A DNA stretch of 64,000 nucleotides from NCBI GenBank assembly GCA_029959195.1, contig CP114118.1:1116001-1180000 (forward strand), written 5' to 3'. The stretch comes from Dictyophora rubrovolvata. Its lineage: Eukaryota; Basidiomycota; Agaricomycetes; Phallales; Phallaceae. Made by a program: the position numbers and the translations under genes. The first letter of the stretch is position 1. Each line of letters opens with the position of its first letter. This document shows, piece after piece, positions 1-13,466 of this stretch. The notes under the pieces are model-generated. The model had not been told where the DNA came from and searched no databases. It worked only from the letters and a program-made list of their open reading frames with translations.

Positions 1-525
1 CACAAAATGTAATGGAACCCAAATGGTAGTGAGAAATGTTACCCCTAGAATTGGTAGTGAAACGATCTCGGTTCATAACCTCCGACCGTCAGATACACAA
101 AGAAAAAAATAATCGGGTAAAAAGTAAGGAGCGAAGACCCATGGATCAAAGAAAATGGAACTATATCAACTGACATGAAAATGAGACAATAAAGGTAATG
201 AAAGTGAATGAAAATAGCGATCTGTCAAAACCCAAAATGGGAAAGTGAAAAAAAAGGCGAGAGGGGCTGAGTAGAAGGTGGAAGAGATGGTTGAAAATGA
301 AAGCGAAAGAAAAGAATACGTTCCAGTAATAAATTTGTTCAACAGGTGTTTACGGGTCTCTACACCACCTTGGAAGACATCATGAGAACTCTGCAACAGC
401 ACTCCAAACCACGCTTGTCGTCGCTATCAATAAGCTCCTTCCATTCCCTAAACCTTGCGTACCTTGCTCGCTACTAAGACGCAGCCGTGTCCGTAGCAAC
501 AGGGTTCCAAGCAAGGCATTTTATA
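1..525. other. 3' flank of the Pbp1 gene, no gene seen
   Basis: This stretch lies downstream of the stop codon of the minus-strand ataxin-2 homologue and should hold its 3' UTR. It is AG-rich on the plus strand between about 90 and 330. Short open frames are present on both strands, but none continues through plausible splice sites or resembles a known protein. Confidence 0.6.
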
Positions 526-3500
526 TCATGAATGGCCCATTGGGACTTGCTGTGAAGGGTTATGCACTGTATCGTACGAATGAGGTGGTGGAGCAGCGGG
601 CGAATTTGTTCCAGGCGGCGGAGGCATCATCATGGAGTAGGGGACTGCATGGGAGACTGAGCAGTCAATGAACAAAAGGTTAAGAAGGGGGGGAAGAGGA
701 ATCAGACAAACTCACTTTGTGGGCTGGGATGGTGGTAATAAGGGTGGGCGTGATGCGGCATGGGTGTGGGAGGCATGGATCCCCGTCCACTACCATTGGG
801 AGGTGGTGGCGCAGGATAGGCTCCTGGCGGTGGGGGTGGGTGATGCATGTATTGCTGGTGGGCTACAAGTACAAATGACTAAGTATTCAGTAGGAAAAAA
901 CTGTCGGAAGTCACATACGGGGTATACCACCCATAGGTGGTGGTCCATGAGCATACATCGGATGGCCGTTGTGTGACATATGAGGGTAATGCATAGGAGG
1001 AAGATAATGCGATGGGATGTAACTGCCCGGAGGTGCACCCGGAGGAAGAAGAGGCTGCAAACAGAGCTCAGTTTATGCATATGAGCTTCCATGTTAATCA
1101 AACAAATCACCTGCCCTGCATATCCATATGGTGGTGGATAGTATACCATACCGTACGCTGCAGCGGCAGCGGCGGCCACAGCAGCTCGATGTTGATCATC
1201 TTCATATGACGAAGGGGGAGGTGGACCTTGAGGACCTTGAGGGACGGGAGGTGCTGCACCACTTGGAGGTGATTGTTGATTTGGGAGACCAACAACATTC
1301 ATGACACTCGATGGTGGGGGAACGGAACCAGTGAGAGGGCCTTGTGAATTAGTTCCAGTACCTGGCGTCGTCCCGGGAACGCCATTACCTGTACTTCCTG
1401 GTGTTGTAACAGAGACTGAGGCGGCAGCCAAACTTGGGGTACCGGGAGGGATCATGGTAACATTCATGTTCATTCCTGGAACACCAGGCATGTTAGGCAT
1501 AACAGGTGGGCCACCAGGAGGACCTGCGATTCCGCCCATCATTCCCATGCCCAAAGGTACCATAGGGGCACCAGGCGACATGGGAGTGTGAGGGTGAACA
1601 GGGTGGTGTAACGAAACGGCAGGTGCAGAGCCCGGTGCTGTGCCTGACTGAGGCGGAGGAAGATTTGGAAAAGATTGCATGAATCTTTTCCCAGAAAAAG
1701 GCCATGTGAATGCTAATAGATAACATTTCGGTATGCAGCTTTAACGGAGAATGTCAATGACTTACAAACAGTCGAGGCTTCGGCACCTTTCCCTCCAACT
1801 ATGCTGCTTTTGAACGGATTGAAATCGTCCTTGACATGAACTACAGCACCCTTTTTGATGACACGAGTACCAAAGAAGGGGTTCGCGGAAGATGCTGATG
1901 ATGTTACTTGATTTGACGGGGTCGAAACTGATGGCAGTGAGGGCGACGATGTGGTTGTCGGTGTCTAGACGATATAAGAAATGAGATGAGGACATAGTAT
2001 ATAAACAACGTACAGATGGTTTGAAAGCCGGCGCCCCAACTTTTAGCTTAAATGCGGGAGCGTTAATATTCAGTTTCGGAAGGGAAGCATTCCCCGTGGC
2101 AGTCGCACTAACACTAGAACTGACGTCTGAAGGCGTAGCTGCCACGGCTAGGGTCTCCTTTTCTTTCTTCTCTTTCTCCGCCAGAGCAATGGCTGCAGGT
2201 CCACGCAATTTCTGAGGATTGAAAGGCGGAATAGCGGAAATGACCATTGGAATTCGAGTGCGTTTGGGAGCGGTCGCAGTAGTGGTGGAAGCGAGAGGAC
2301 CGGACGTCGATATTGCCGTAGAGGTTGCGTTGGCGATCAAGGGCGATGTAGTGGCGGAGGCTGCAACCGCGTTAGCACCTGAATTGTTGGGAGGTGATGC
2401 ATTAGTCGGCGCGGCGAGAGCGACAACCTTCTTCGCGACATTTGCAGCTGCGCCGACAGGAACAACGACTCGTGGACCCGCACCTATTCCAACGCCCGCA
2501 CCGCCTGCAGCAGTACCTGTAATGGATCTTGCAGCCACGTTCACAGCATCCTTGGTCGTCTTCTCACGAATTTGCTGTTGCTTCGTTTCGTCCTTAGCAA
2601 TGATTTTGAGTAGGTCCTCCGGCATTGGTTTATTGAGCTACAAAAGGTCAATAAGATAGTATCAAAACTATTCACATAATACGGAGGATCTGAAAACTAT
2701 GATGAGGTTTAATCATACCTTGAAATCTTTGCTGAATTTAACCAATTCGCTCATGCGCTTGTCCATCTCACTTTTGACAATAGCTGCACGTTTCTGAGTC
2801 AACCGTTGCTTCTCGCCTGCAACAAATTCACGGAAGGTCGAGGTTAGATCCGCGGGGGGCTGCGTGAAAGAGAGGCGTGAAATCAGTATGTAATAAAACA
2901 ATTTTTTTTGGGTATTACACACCTTGTTTGACGGGGACGATGCATTCGCAGATACAGATGGCGACGGTGTGGGGGTTGGACTTGTCCCGCCGCTGGCCAC
3001 AGCGGGTAAGGGGGTTGTTGCACCTATAACATCCGACGAGAACGATACTTTCGGGACTTCAGAGGTAACAGGAGGTGGCGAACTTGGCTTGGACGGCGCT
3101 GGTAAGTTTTGCGCAGTGTTAGTTTGTTGCGCCACTGGCTGTTGCGATCTCCTTGCCGGCGGAATATATGCGTTAGCGCTTCGGTTTACACCGGCGTATC
3201 TAGCGAAATTAGATATTAAGGCAGCAAACAATCACGATAATAATGGACGTACTTGTCCTCTTCATTTGCGCCACTGTCATCGATCGTCGCGTTCCGTTCT
3301 TCCGCAATATGTGGATTAGAAGTTCCAGACTATGGACTTGTTTTACAAAAGAAAAACTGAGAGAAGAATAAGGCTCACGCTCATAATTTCCTGGGCAAGT
3401 ACCATGGCCTTTCTCTCACGCTCTTTAAAATCAGGAGTGTTACGATCCAGCTTGGTTGTGTAGAGATCCTCATTAAACGAAGTCTTGACTCCAAACATAC

Positions 3501-4407
3501 GCTCATTGGTAGCAAATTGATCCCATGAGCCGTTTTGAGTATTAGCACCGGGTCCAAAAGTAGCTTCGTCGCCACGCAGATGATTGTTAGGAGGGAAGGC
3601 GTTGGCGTTGGCTGCATAAGCAGCGGAAGGATCTGGTTGCCAAGCTTGAAGTTCACGTCCTTCGCCAGATGCCATTCCGTTTGCATTGTTGATGAAACGA
3701 CGAACGCTAACACTGGCGGCAGTCTGAGTGATGTCGCCATCTGTCCGGAATTCATTGGGATTCCCATTAAGGGATATTTTGAGGCTGCTTGCGCTGGAGG
3801 GGTTGGACCAATGCACGATACTGCCTACAGGGAGACTGAAGTTTTCTTTGATGATGTTAGCGGGAGTCGCACTCGCAAGGTCTTGGACATCCTTCAATTG
3901 AATAAGTGCTTCTGCATCAGCCGCGGAAGGGACTGCGACAAGAGCGCCTTGATAGCGCTGACCTGTTCGTGTAGTAACGATGATAATTTGCCCAATCAAG
4001 GATGGTGGCGGTAACGGCGTGTCGGGAGCCGTTGCTGCAGCCAAGGCTGATGATGGGGGTGAGGAAGGAGAGGAATGAGCAAATGAAGCTGTGGCAGGAG
4101 GGGATGCAGGGTTAAGACTTGGGGAAGATGTACTGGTGGGGTTATTATTGTTACCGAGTGGGGGGAATTGGGCGTGTGGCTGCTGCTGAGGTTTGGCATT
4201 ATTAGATGGAGGTGGTGCATATACACTTGGTGGTGGATTCGAATTGCTTCGCCACGCAGGAGTTCGTCTAGAACGTATACAATTTAAAAGGTGAGGTTAG
4301 AGGGATATTCGGAAGATTTCTGACCTGGATGGATTGTTATCCTGCAACCCAGCAGGCGTCTTTTTCGTCGAATTGATATTTTTGTTATTCCTAATTGCAG
4401 CAGACAT
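526..4407 (-). CDS. PBP1: Ataxin-2 / Pbp1 homologue (Lsm, LsmAD, PAM2)
   Basis: Eleven exons (4325-4407, 3379-4267, 3253-3329, 2923-3199, 2719-2859, 2014-2637, 1766-1964, 1111-1712, 919-1054, 716-862, 526-656) splice in frame to about 1101 residues. A P/S/N-rich N-terminus precedes an Lsm fold near residues 105-185 (SLIGQIIIVTTRTGQRYQGA). An LsmAD domain follows at about 285-350 (RMFGVKTSFNEDLYTTKLD), then a YIPPARR box. A PAM2 motif near 680-697 (LNINAPAFKL) should bind the MLLE domain of poly(A)-binding protein. The segment WPFSGKRFMQ and a Pro/Met/Gly/Tyr-rich tail complete the fungal ataxin-2 layout. The family acts in stress granules, mRNA stability and TORC1 control. The start is the first in-frame ATG upstream of the Pro-rich region. 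The gene diverges from the one at 5324, with about 0.9 kb between start codons. Confidence 0.95.
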
Positions 4408-5323
4408 CGACGAAAAATGGTTTGAATTGTCAGGATCTCCCTTGAATTAAAAGAAATATTTTTCGGAGAAAGGAGTAGAAATCAATCAGTTTGCACTGTA
4501 AAAAAAAAGTGGACTTGGGTGACGGAAAAAGAAGTGGAAAAGCGGGAAGGAGAAGGGGAAAATAACAAGGCGGACTCGCTCGTGATCGGCGTCGTCGTCG
4601 TCGTTGTTGAGGTGGAAAGTGAAAACACCCCGAGGTCAAGCTGAGGTTGCAAGAAGGAACCGCGCGATTTGGAAGCGCCGGGACCCCGACCACTGCTCAT
4701 TCATCCCCGGTGGTCCCCTCCTTCGAGGCGCGGAAGCAATTCTTCCCTGGCCAGTGCCCTCCAGCGCCATGCTTCCCCTCCACGTAAAAATGCTATAATA
4801 TACCTCATAAACTGGCCTTGGGTTGTCCAAAAAAGCTTTTACTTGTTCTCAACCCCGTGTCATCTCAAATCGAAAGAAGTAGGACCGGATTTTTTATGTC
4901 AAGAAACTCCCCGTCTTTGTCAAAGTCCGTGACAAAACTCGCTTTCTGCGGTAACAGGATCACTAGCACAGTGAAAATCATGGATTCAAGATCAACAGAC
5001 CAACTGCTAGATATAACAATTATTATTCGTGTAGGCTTTTCACAGCATAATTGACAATCACCGCCAGGCTTCAATTCAGCCCCGTGCGTCACTCGATCGG
5101 TCACAAATCACTACATCAATTTCAAGTTGCCGTTGCCTTACCTCTTTGTTCTACCACCGGTACACCTTATCTTCCACCCATCTTGTCATTGTTTGAGTCG
5201 GTGTATTTTCACCTTCATTGGTGTTCAATCAAGCCTCAAAGTCTCCCATTCATTTTATCGCGGTAGGCGGCGGACCCATTCGGTCTGCAACTCGTACTCA
5301 TTGAATTCAGAGATATTGACGCC
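4408..5323. promoter_or_regulatory. Divergent promoter region between Pbp1 and the 5324 gene
   Basis: These 916 bases separate two outward-facing start codons and must contain both promoters and leaders. The stretch ahead of the Pbp1 start reads as a pyrimidine-rich leader on the minus strand (about 4440-4600). The half next to 5324 is rich in CCT and CTT, as is usual for basidiomycete leaders. No single TATA box stands out and no coding frame is convincing. Confidence 0.6.
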
Positions 5324-6470
5324 ATGTCTTGGTATCCATCTTCAACATCGCCCAAACCCTTACCCGCCAATAACCCATTTCTTGAGACAAGTGCAGCAAA
5401 TCGATTTCCAGCTATTGAACCGTCAGCCTCCCCTGTACCACCCGGATCATCTTTTGCAGCTGGTTATCAGGCTCCTCAAAATCCAAGTTATGGTCAACCT
5501 CTAGCTCAATCCCCTTTCCAATTTCAACAATACGGTCAAAACCCAAGTTATAATAATACGAATTCAGTTCCTCAGCAGCAATGGACTGGTGCACCATCGA
5601 CCTACAATAATCCTGGTGGTTATGGAGGATATATCCAGCCCGGCCTTTCCCCGGTCTATGGACAACTGCAGTCTCCTTATACCTTTCAACAGCAGCAACA
5701 ACCTCAATACACTGGTTATAGCCAATTCCAACAGCAGCAACAGCCGCAACAACTCCAGCTTCACGCGCAGCAGTATCAACGAAGCCTCGTGAACGAATTC
5801 GACCCATACAGTAATGTCGGTGCACTGGCAAACCCCGGACCGGGAACCTTCACAGCGCAGCAGACAGGCAGTTCGGCGTACCCAGCTGGCCAATCGCAGC
5901 AACAGCAGCAGTCTTTTACCGCTGGCCGCACAGGACCTTCTGGCCAGCAGCATCCCCGTGATTTTATTCAATCGCATAAGACTGAGCTAGAAACATGGAA
6001 CTCAGCGGCATGGAAGCAAATTATAAGCATATTTGAAGACTTAAAACGAGCATGGGAGAACCAACGTGTTGATTTGCGGCGTCATTTGTTGGCCGGCCAA
6101 TACCTCACTCAGCAAGACCTCACTGCCTTGAACGCAGTATGTACACGCTTTCTTTGCCTATTTCTCCTAATGACGTAACGTCGATAATAATGTTATGTAG
6201 ATGATCAAGAGCTCCGAGTCAAACATAGGTAATCTCGTCCCCTTTCAATGCACTGAAGTCGTGTAGTAACACCCATGCAGATTCTGTTACAGCGTCTCTT
6301 CTTCAAATGCAAGAGGTTGATGTTAGTTATAAGCATTCCAGTGATGCTGCCGGCAAGGCACGCGTTAGAGAGGTATGCAATATGATCCATCTGTGGCTAA
6401 TATTGATTGATGCCACCCCTACTCGCAGGCATTAAACGCTGGTTTAGTCAATCTTCCCGACTGGCCTTAG
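5324..6470 (+). CDS. Conserved Q-rich protein of unknown function
   Basis: Four exons (5324-6136, 6201-6228, 6281-6372, 6429-6470) join in frame to 324 residues ending NLPDWP. The first two thirds are low-complexity and rich in Q, P, S, Y and G, with repeated FQQQQQPQ-type runs. An ordered, probably helical C-terminal part begins near residue 220 (RDFIQSHKTELETWNSAAWK) and runs through KQIISIFEDLKRAWENQR. I know of similar unnamed fungal proteins but can give no function. A disordered Q-rich arm beside a conserved helical tail suggests an adaptor, and the shared promoter with Pbp1 is worth noting; both remarks are inference. Confidence 0.8.
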
Positions 6471-7160
6471 GGTCAATTCTCAAATCAGAGAAGCACGCAC
6501 AACATCATTACTAAAGGTCTCATGTGTAGTAACTTATAGGACTGTCATGTATGTATTAATACATCTGGAATTCATTGCGAACGGTATTTGCTGCCGGCCG
6601 GCGTGTGTCGAGGGTTACGAAAGTAGGCCATGACCAGGTTTCTCAAACTTTGAATGGTTCATGAACGCAACATATAACCCCGACTATTCGTTCCGTGCGG
6701 TCTTTAAGGCAATAGATCTCCCAATGGACCATGTTGGCCATTAATACTATGACGTTGACGTATCATTGAGGCATTGCATCAGTCATTCATAATATATTTA
6801 GGACACCGATTCATACTACACATGTGGTAGCCCGTCGGATGTAAATCATAGATCCTCTCCAAACACCTGCAATCTTTGGGAAATCGTGATAACAAGAATA
6901 CGCACTTGTTGTTTCGTAAGTATGTTATTAGCAACATATAACAATAGAACATGAAGAAACAACGTGGCAACTGGATCGATGGGACGGATCAGATGCCGAC
7001 TACTGCACTGGGCAATAATTAATTCGTTCCACTTACAGTCAATGCTTCTTGTGTTTTATAAGCTGGTAACTTAATGCTATTTCTATCTTCTCACATACCT
7101 TTCATTGCGCTACAGTCTACGGCTATTACAAGATCCCTTGCTGTAAGCAACTTTATTCTA
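6471..7160. other. Intergenic region with TATA box for the exoglucanase gene
   Basis: No gene is supported here. A TATA-like TTTATAAG lies at about 7055-7062. A transcription start about 30 bases downstream would favour the ATG at 7161 over the in-frame ATG at 7074. The rest is AT-rich with no obvious repeat. Confidence 0.5.
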
Positions 7161-9168
7161 ATGTCAAGCTTAAACTTCTTTTTATGTGCCGTTTATTCTC
7201 TTAGCCTCCCTCAGCGTACTCAATCAAATACCAGTGGACACTTTGCAAAACCTCCTGAAAAGGTTTACGCGTTTATGGGCATACACGGCGGATTCCCATT
7301 GGCAACACCCTCCTCCACTTCCGAAGTCGTCAAAACCACTAACGTCAACAACTTGAACCGAGCCATTAAAGTCCTGCGTATTCATATCCCATTTTTATAC
7401 TTTTTATTTTTGTTCCTTGCCATTTTTAAGCCTGTCACATCGACGAGTAATAGTGCTCACCCCCAAAAATGCCAGCTACGCCAACGCGGGCTCATGGTTC
7501 CAGCCCCTCTTCCAACCTCACCCGCAGGATTACCCACAAAATCCCCCACAGGCAGTTCAATTGGAACATTCAACTCATCTTGGGAGTACTTTGATTTTTC
7601 TAAAGAAAAAGTGAGGGGAGTTAACCTGTAAGTTCCCCATACATTAGTATATCTATATGTATAAAATTGTTAGCGGGGGTTGGTTTGTTTTAGAGCCATG
7701 TAAGCCAGCATCAAGGAACAGTGGGTAATACTCGACTTTCTAAAGAGAAGGCAGGGATAACACCATCGTTCTTTATTGCAACGAATAATACCAATATCGT
7801 GGACGAGTTTACCCTTGGCCAAATGATGGGCTACGATACCGCTCAAGAGATGCTGGAACAACATTGGGCGACCTGGTATACGCAAGACGACTTTATGCAG
7901 ATTGCAGCGGCGAATCTCAATTTTGTTCGGCAAGTATCAAATTCCTTTTCCATATAAAAGTAATAAGAGAAGCATAGAATTCCGCTTGGATATTGGAGCA
8001 TACCAAGTAATGAGTCGGTAGCACCCTATCATCCAGGAGCGTACCCTTACTTCAAACAAGCTTTGATATGGGCAAGAGAACAAGGGATCCACGTAATTGT
8101 CGATCTACATGGCGCACCAGGTAGGCGTTCACAAAGTTACCTGAAGCTTTGAATGGTGAAAAAGCACTGAATGGATGTCTGTTAGGTTCTCAAAATGGCT
8201 ACGACAATTCTGGACAACGCACGTCTGATCCCTTATGGGGAGTAACACCTCAAAATGTTTCACGAACTCTCGATTTACTGGGTTATCTTGCTGCAGATGT
8301 AGGGTCAAGTGGAATGGTCGACGGTATTGAGCTCTTGAACGAACCTGCGGGATTTTTGCAGGGTGTTTGGCCAGCGACAATAAGCAGATTTTGGCAAGGT
8401 GGATATGATGTCGTTCGCGATGTCGTTCCTGGGGGAAACATTACAGTCGTCATTGAAGATGGTTTTCTGGGCGTTCAAAGCTGGGAAGGATTTTTGAATG
8501 CAGCCAGCGGCGCTATCAATGTACTAATGGACACTCACGTGTATCAGATTTTCAACAACACACAGTTGGGTTTTACATGGGACGAACACATCAATGTGAG
8601 TGCCTTTCAAAGAAAGCAAATCACAGGTTGCCAACTGAATCTATGTACCACTGTACAGACAGCATGTCAGGCGGGACCACCTCTGGCCAGCTTTACTAGA
8701 TCCGGAAATATATGGACAATTATAGGAGAGTGGTCTACGGCGCCAACAGATTGTGCAATGTGGTTGAATGGACGAAACGTGGGAGCACGGTGGGATGGGA
8801 CATATCTAGGGCAAACACAAGTATTTGGAAACTGCAGTGGCTTAACGGGCGATTCATCTGAATTTTCAGAATCTTACAAAACTTTCTTGAGACAGTAAGT
8901 GCAAGATTTTAAATCAAAAAGTACCTTGTTATAAGTTAACTCGATAGATATTGGGAGGCTCAAGTAGATGCGGCGGAGCAAGCGAATGGGTGGATTTATT
9001 GGTAAATTTAGTTCCCCTCGTGAAGTACATTTTTTTTAAAAAATAATTCGATTATGAAGGGCGTGGAAGACAGAGTCTGCAGATGAATGGAGTTATCAGA
9101 AAGGGATCGAAGGAGGATGGATACCAAACAATTCAACAGAGAGAGCGTTTCCGAGCTTGTGTAGATAA
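7161..9168 (+). CDS. GH5 exo-beta-1,3-glucanase, secreted
   Basis: Exons 7161-7627, 7674-7699, 7755-7929, 7978-8120, 8186-8894, 8948-9001 and 9060-9168 give the GH5 subfamily 9 exo-1,3-glucanase pattern. Landmarks are [20 protein letters not shown] at the mature start and HVIVDLHGAPGSQNG. The acid/base Glu lies in ELLNEPAG and the nucleophile Glu in IIGEWSTAP. The end is NGWIYWAWKTESADEW. The enzyme trims beta-1,3-glucan, either the fungus's own wall or foreign glucan, outside the cell. The intron after exon 3 is GC-AG (CG|GCAAGT). The N-terminus is uncertain: about 150 residues precede the catalytic domain. They include a weak signal peptide (MSSLNFFLCAVYSLSL) and a hydrophobic run near 7390-7430 that may really be an unrecognised intron. 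Confidence 0.85.
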
Positions 9169-9490
9169 ATAACCAAACATACTTTATCAATTAACATAGA
9201 AGTCCAAAAGACATGCACCTTGTGTTTATCAAACCCCCAAACCCTCGATTTCACCTATCGCGTGCCTAAATTTGAGATGATGTGCATGTGCTGACAAATC
9301 ATTGTCCCTTTCTTTGTGTAGTTTACCAGTGCTCTCGTCACTGACTCACAACTTACGGAAACCCCATCCTCTTCGTTTCTGAGAGCCATTTTTTATTCGG
9401 ATCGTCATTCTTCTTTAGTTTACTTGCTTTTGACAGCGATCAGTTATCGTACTATTCCAGTCGGAGCACGACGTGAGGAAAGTCAGTGCC
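9169..9490. other. Intergenic region / exportin-T leader
   Basis: This holds the 3' end of the glucanase transcript and the promoter and leader of exportin-T. It is rich in CTTT and TTTC before the start codon. No coding frame is supported. Confidence 0.5.
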
Positions 9491-12400
9491 ATGGACGAAG
9501 AAATAGCCCGTGTAGTCCAAGCTGTCTATATCGCGGCAGATCCTTCGCAAGATCGGGCTCTCCATAGTCAGGCATTACAATATCTGTCCAATGTCCAGCA
9601 AAATTCTGAAACCTGGAGATTGGCGTTGTCTTTGTTCATTGAAGTAGCACCAGATGGGACCAGAAAGCATTCCCCTCAGGTTCGTTTATGGGCATTGAGA
9701 ATCTTGGAAGATTTTCTTGACGAAAGGTGAGGCTTTATTTTTTTTTTCGCTCATTCGCCGTGCGTGGCTTTACACTGGGTACATGTACCCTTGGTTGTAT
9801 GCAGTTTGATATCCACAGATTTTATTTTGGTCTTGTTGATCTAAATCTTGAAACTTCACGATTCTTATCATATCTCAGGGTCGAACCGTTGGATGAAAAC
9901 ACATTTCAAATTCTGCAGCAAGGTCTTTTCACTTACATTCAGACGGAATTCGTTTTCGGACCTGCGGAACGAAGCGCTACCTGTACGTCACAATACCTTA
10001 ATCCTATTTGTTATTCAATTGACCTTTTGGTAACCGACAGTCCTCCGAAACAAATTCTCGCACATAGTGTCCCTATTTTTCGTCTGTGTTTACCCTTCTC
10101 AATATCCGACCTTCTTCAACGATCTTTTCTCCCTTATCCGACCTCCTGACCCGTCTTCAACATCAACATCTTTCAACTCGCATATATCTCTCCTACTTTT
10201 CCATGTCGTTATTGAGATATCTGGTGAAGTCGCAGACCAAATTCTTAAATCCGCCCGCACATTTTCGAGCGCGCGACATGCTCGTGACACCCGCGTGCGC
10301 GACGCAGTTCGTGAACGGGACGCTCCCATAATTAATGAGGCTGTTTTAACGATTATTAGTGATACGGCTGATCGTATGGGGGCGTTGAGAAAGGGGGAAG
10401 CGGCGCCTACCGTTGAACGAGAAGAAGAGACGTGCGAAGAAGTCGTAGATTGGGGTATAAGAGCGTTTGGGTCGTATATTCGTGAGTACCTATATAGCGT
10501 TTGATCAAACAAGCTAATTTATTTATTCATTTAATAGATTGGATAGATATTAATTTGACAGTCACTCCGCAGACAATACAACTTTTGTTTACTCTGTTAT
10601 CGTATCCATCACTAGGTATCCGACTGGCTGCATCAGCAGCCCTGCTCAAAATGCTGCATAAAGGCCTGAAATCTCCGGCTGACAAGTTACAGCTTATAAA
10701 AGTCCTGGCGTTAGGACAAGTATTGGAAGCTTTAGAAGAAAAAACACGGGCTGAGAAGAGCCGCAGGAACGCTGAGGATCAAGTGGATGAAGGCGAAGAA
10801 TCCTACCGGGAATCACTTGGAAGACTCCTTTGTGGTTTAGGACAAGAATTAGTAAAGCTGTGGGAGGACGTATGTGATAGTTTTTGGTTGACTTTTCCCT
10901 GTCTAATTAGGTTTTCAAGAACAATACCCCGGAGGATGTCCGATCGGAGGCTGGCGAACTTCTCGAGCAATTACTTCCGGTTATGCTACGATTCATGGCA
11001 GATGAATATGATGACACATCGTCGACAGTCTTCCCTCTGCTTACTAGTTTGTTCACAGCGGTGCGTTCAATTCTTTGAGATAAATATTCCTACTAACTTC
11101 TGCCGCACAAACCAGTACAAGCGAATGAAAAAGAATAACCCGGATGTCCTGGTCTCGACTGAAAAGCAAACATTTTTAAAGCAAGTCTTGGACGTAGTAT
11201 TGGAGAAGATGAAATGGGACAGTGAAGATGATCCGGATGATATGGATGAGGACGATCAAGCCGCTTTCGAGCTGCTGAGAAAGGTAATAGTAGTCTTATA
11301 ACACTCATTCGCTGTATTGTTGTTAAACATCATGACAGGATTTGCATGTGTTCCTGGACTCTATCCAGACACTAGACAAAGAACTAGTAACGAGTACCAT
11401 ACACTCCGTTGCACTTTCCACCTTGACAGCGTACGAAGGCGGTGTCACCCTGCAATGGCAGGACCTTGAGCTGGCCATTTACTTGGTGTATCTTTACGGC
11501 GAAATCGTTAAAGGTGAATATATTATTCAAATGATGTTGGGCATTTCTGAATATTAGTTTGTGCCAGCAGGTCCAAAGGGTCGTGCGGCATTTTGCGAGG
11601 TACCTGGTGTAATCGCAAAGGAAAAAAGGAAGACGACAGATTATTCAGAATTCCCGTTGAGTACACATGGTGAAATGATGTTTGCTCTCGTTCGGTCTGG
11701 CGTTTCGTCATATCCAAACACAACAGTAGTCATGCAATTTTTCGAGACTGCTGCGCGATATGGCGACTTCTTTAAAGTCCGTAAAGAATGTATTATTCCT
11801 GTTCTTGAGGCTTTAATCGACTCAAGGTCATGGTCTTTCCCGAACATAACAATATCTTAATTATTAATAGTTTCATACAGAGGTATTCATCATTCTAAGC
11901 CTAGTGTTCGTGCGCGGGCCTCCTACCTCTTTCACAAATTCATCAAAGAAGACCGCAATGAAATACCTCCAGAGATTATTGTCCGTCTATTGGATAGTAT
12001 CAGCGACGCTCTTGTCATACAATTCGAGCTTCCTGAACCCGAATCACCCGATCAAGATATCCTCTTTGAAGCCATCAATGAACCCAGCGTCTTCGATTCG
12101 CAGTTATATCTGTTTGAAGCCGCAGGAACTCTTGTTTCTCTTACGTTTACCATCCCCGAGCAACAGTCCGCGCTCTTGCGGGGTCTGACCAAACCTTTAT
12201 TAGATGATATGGAGCGAGCTCTGGGAACACCGGTGACTAATTCTCAAGACGTCCTTCCTGTTTTACAAGTGCACCATTATATTATGGCGCTTGGGAGCAT
12301 CGCCAAAGGGTTCGTGGATTTTCCTAATCCAGTTCCACCCGAATGGATTCTTCCTCCACTGGACGTCTTTGAAGAGGCAGCGCAAGCAATTATCGTATCT

Positions 12401-13466
12401 CTTGGCGCAATGAATCGGTATAAAGTTGTTAGGGAAGCCGTACGCGCGTCTTCTTTTGTTTACGATATTAGCTTGTTGACTTTACATGCAGACCCGCAGC
12501 GCCTTTGCACGACTATTAGCTTCAACTGGACCGACGATGACCAAATACATTCCACCTTTGATGGCTAGTTTACTGGCTCATTTTGATGCAGACGAGCTTG
12601 TAGAATTCATTCAATTCATTGGATTGCTCGTTCACAAGTTGGAGGCGAGTACTCGTTTTGGATTTATTGTTATCGAAATATATCACTAACTCTGTTATAG
12701 AATCAAATTTATGATGTTTTGGATCAGCTCATCACTCCTCTGACCACACACATCGTGTCAGTATTTTCCATTCCCGTCAATGGACCCAGCGACCGGCAAA
12801 TCCATGTCGATACAAAGAAAGCCTTTTTGCTATTGTTGAATAATGTCATGACCGCTAGGCTACATTCGGTTTTCACCTCTGAGCGTAAGTATTGAATAAA
12901 TGCATCTCATTATTTCGTCAAATGCCTTTTTTCAGGCAACAAAGCTATGTTCGAAAACCTCTTGTCGAGCATTGTTCAAATCTCGCAAGACTTTTCGGAC
13001 AATAATGGCCAGAAACTTGCGTTCAATTTTCTTTCGCGTGCAGTCAGTGTATGGGCTGAGCCAGTAACACAAACTAACGGAACAATGAACGGCCATTCGA
13101 ATCAACTACCTGGCTTTGAGCGGTTCATGTACGAGCAACTCATTCCCGCCGCGTTCAAAGTTCCTTCGGCCCCTGAATTTAATGTCAAAGACGGTCAGAT
13201 GATGGTTGTAGGTGTTATTCTAACAATTTTTCGGTCTGGAATTTAAATGCATCATTGATCAGCTCTGTCATGAAATCGGTGGCTTACTACAACTAATTTG
13301 CAAAACACGCGGTCAAGAAGCGTATGATTACCTGGTCAATATTTTCTTGCCGTCTCAAAACTGCCCGCCAGACGTCGCCCTCGACTTCGCTACGAAGATT
13401 CGCGACATGGACTCCAAAGCTTTCAAGAAATACTTTACAGATTTCGTGCGAGTGTCTCGGTCATGA
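9491..13466 (+). CDS. LOS1: Exportin-T (tRNA export karyopherin, Los1/XPOT)
   Basis: Thirteen exons (9491-9726, 9879-9982, 10041-10481, 10538-10869, 10911-11060, 11116-11283, 11339-11513, 11571-11826, 11881-12439, 12492-12644, 12701-12884, 12936-13207, 13263-13466) join in frame to about 1077 residues, normal for the family. Family landmarks include the N-terminal importin-beta-like region with FLRNKFSHIVSLFF and YPTFFNDLFSLIR. A HEAT-like helical array follows, and the end is KKYFTDFVRVSRS. Exportin-T carries mature tRNA out of the nucleus with Ran-GTP. The intron after 12644 starts with GC (GAG|GCGAGT); GT alternatives there either run into a stop or leave an implausibly short intron. The intron after 13207 is read as GTAGGT because that restores GQMMVLCHEIGGL. 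It is followed in tandem by cullin-3, 332 bases on. Confidence 0.95.

Noticed and set aside
2219-2659. 146-codon frame on the plus strand
   Set aside because: It lies antisense to exon 6 of the Pbp1 gene, is Ala/Val/Gly-rich because of the low-complexity coding strand, and has no recognisable sequence.
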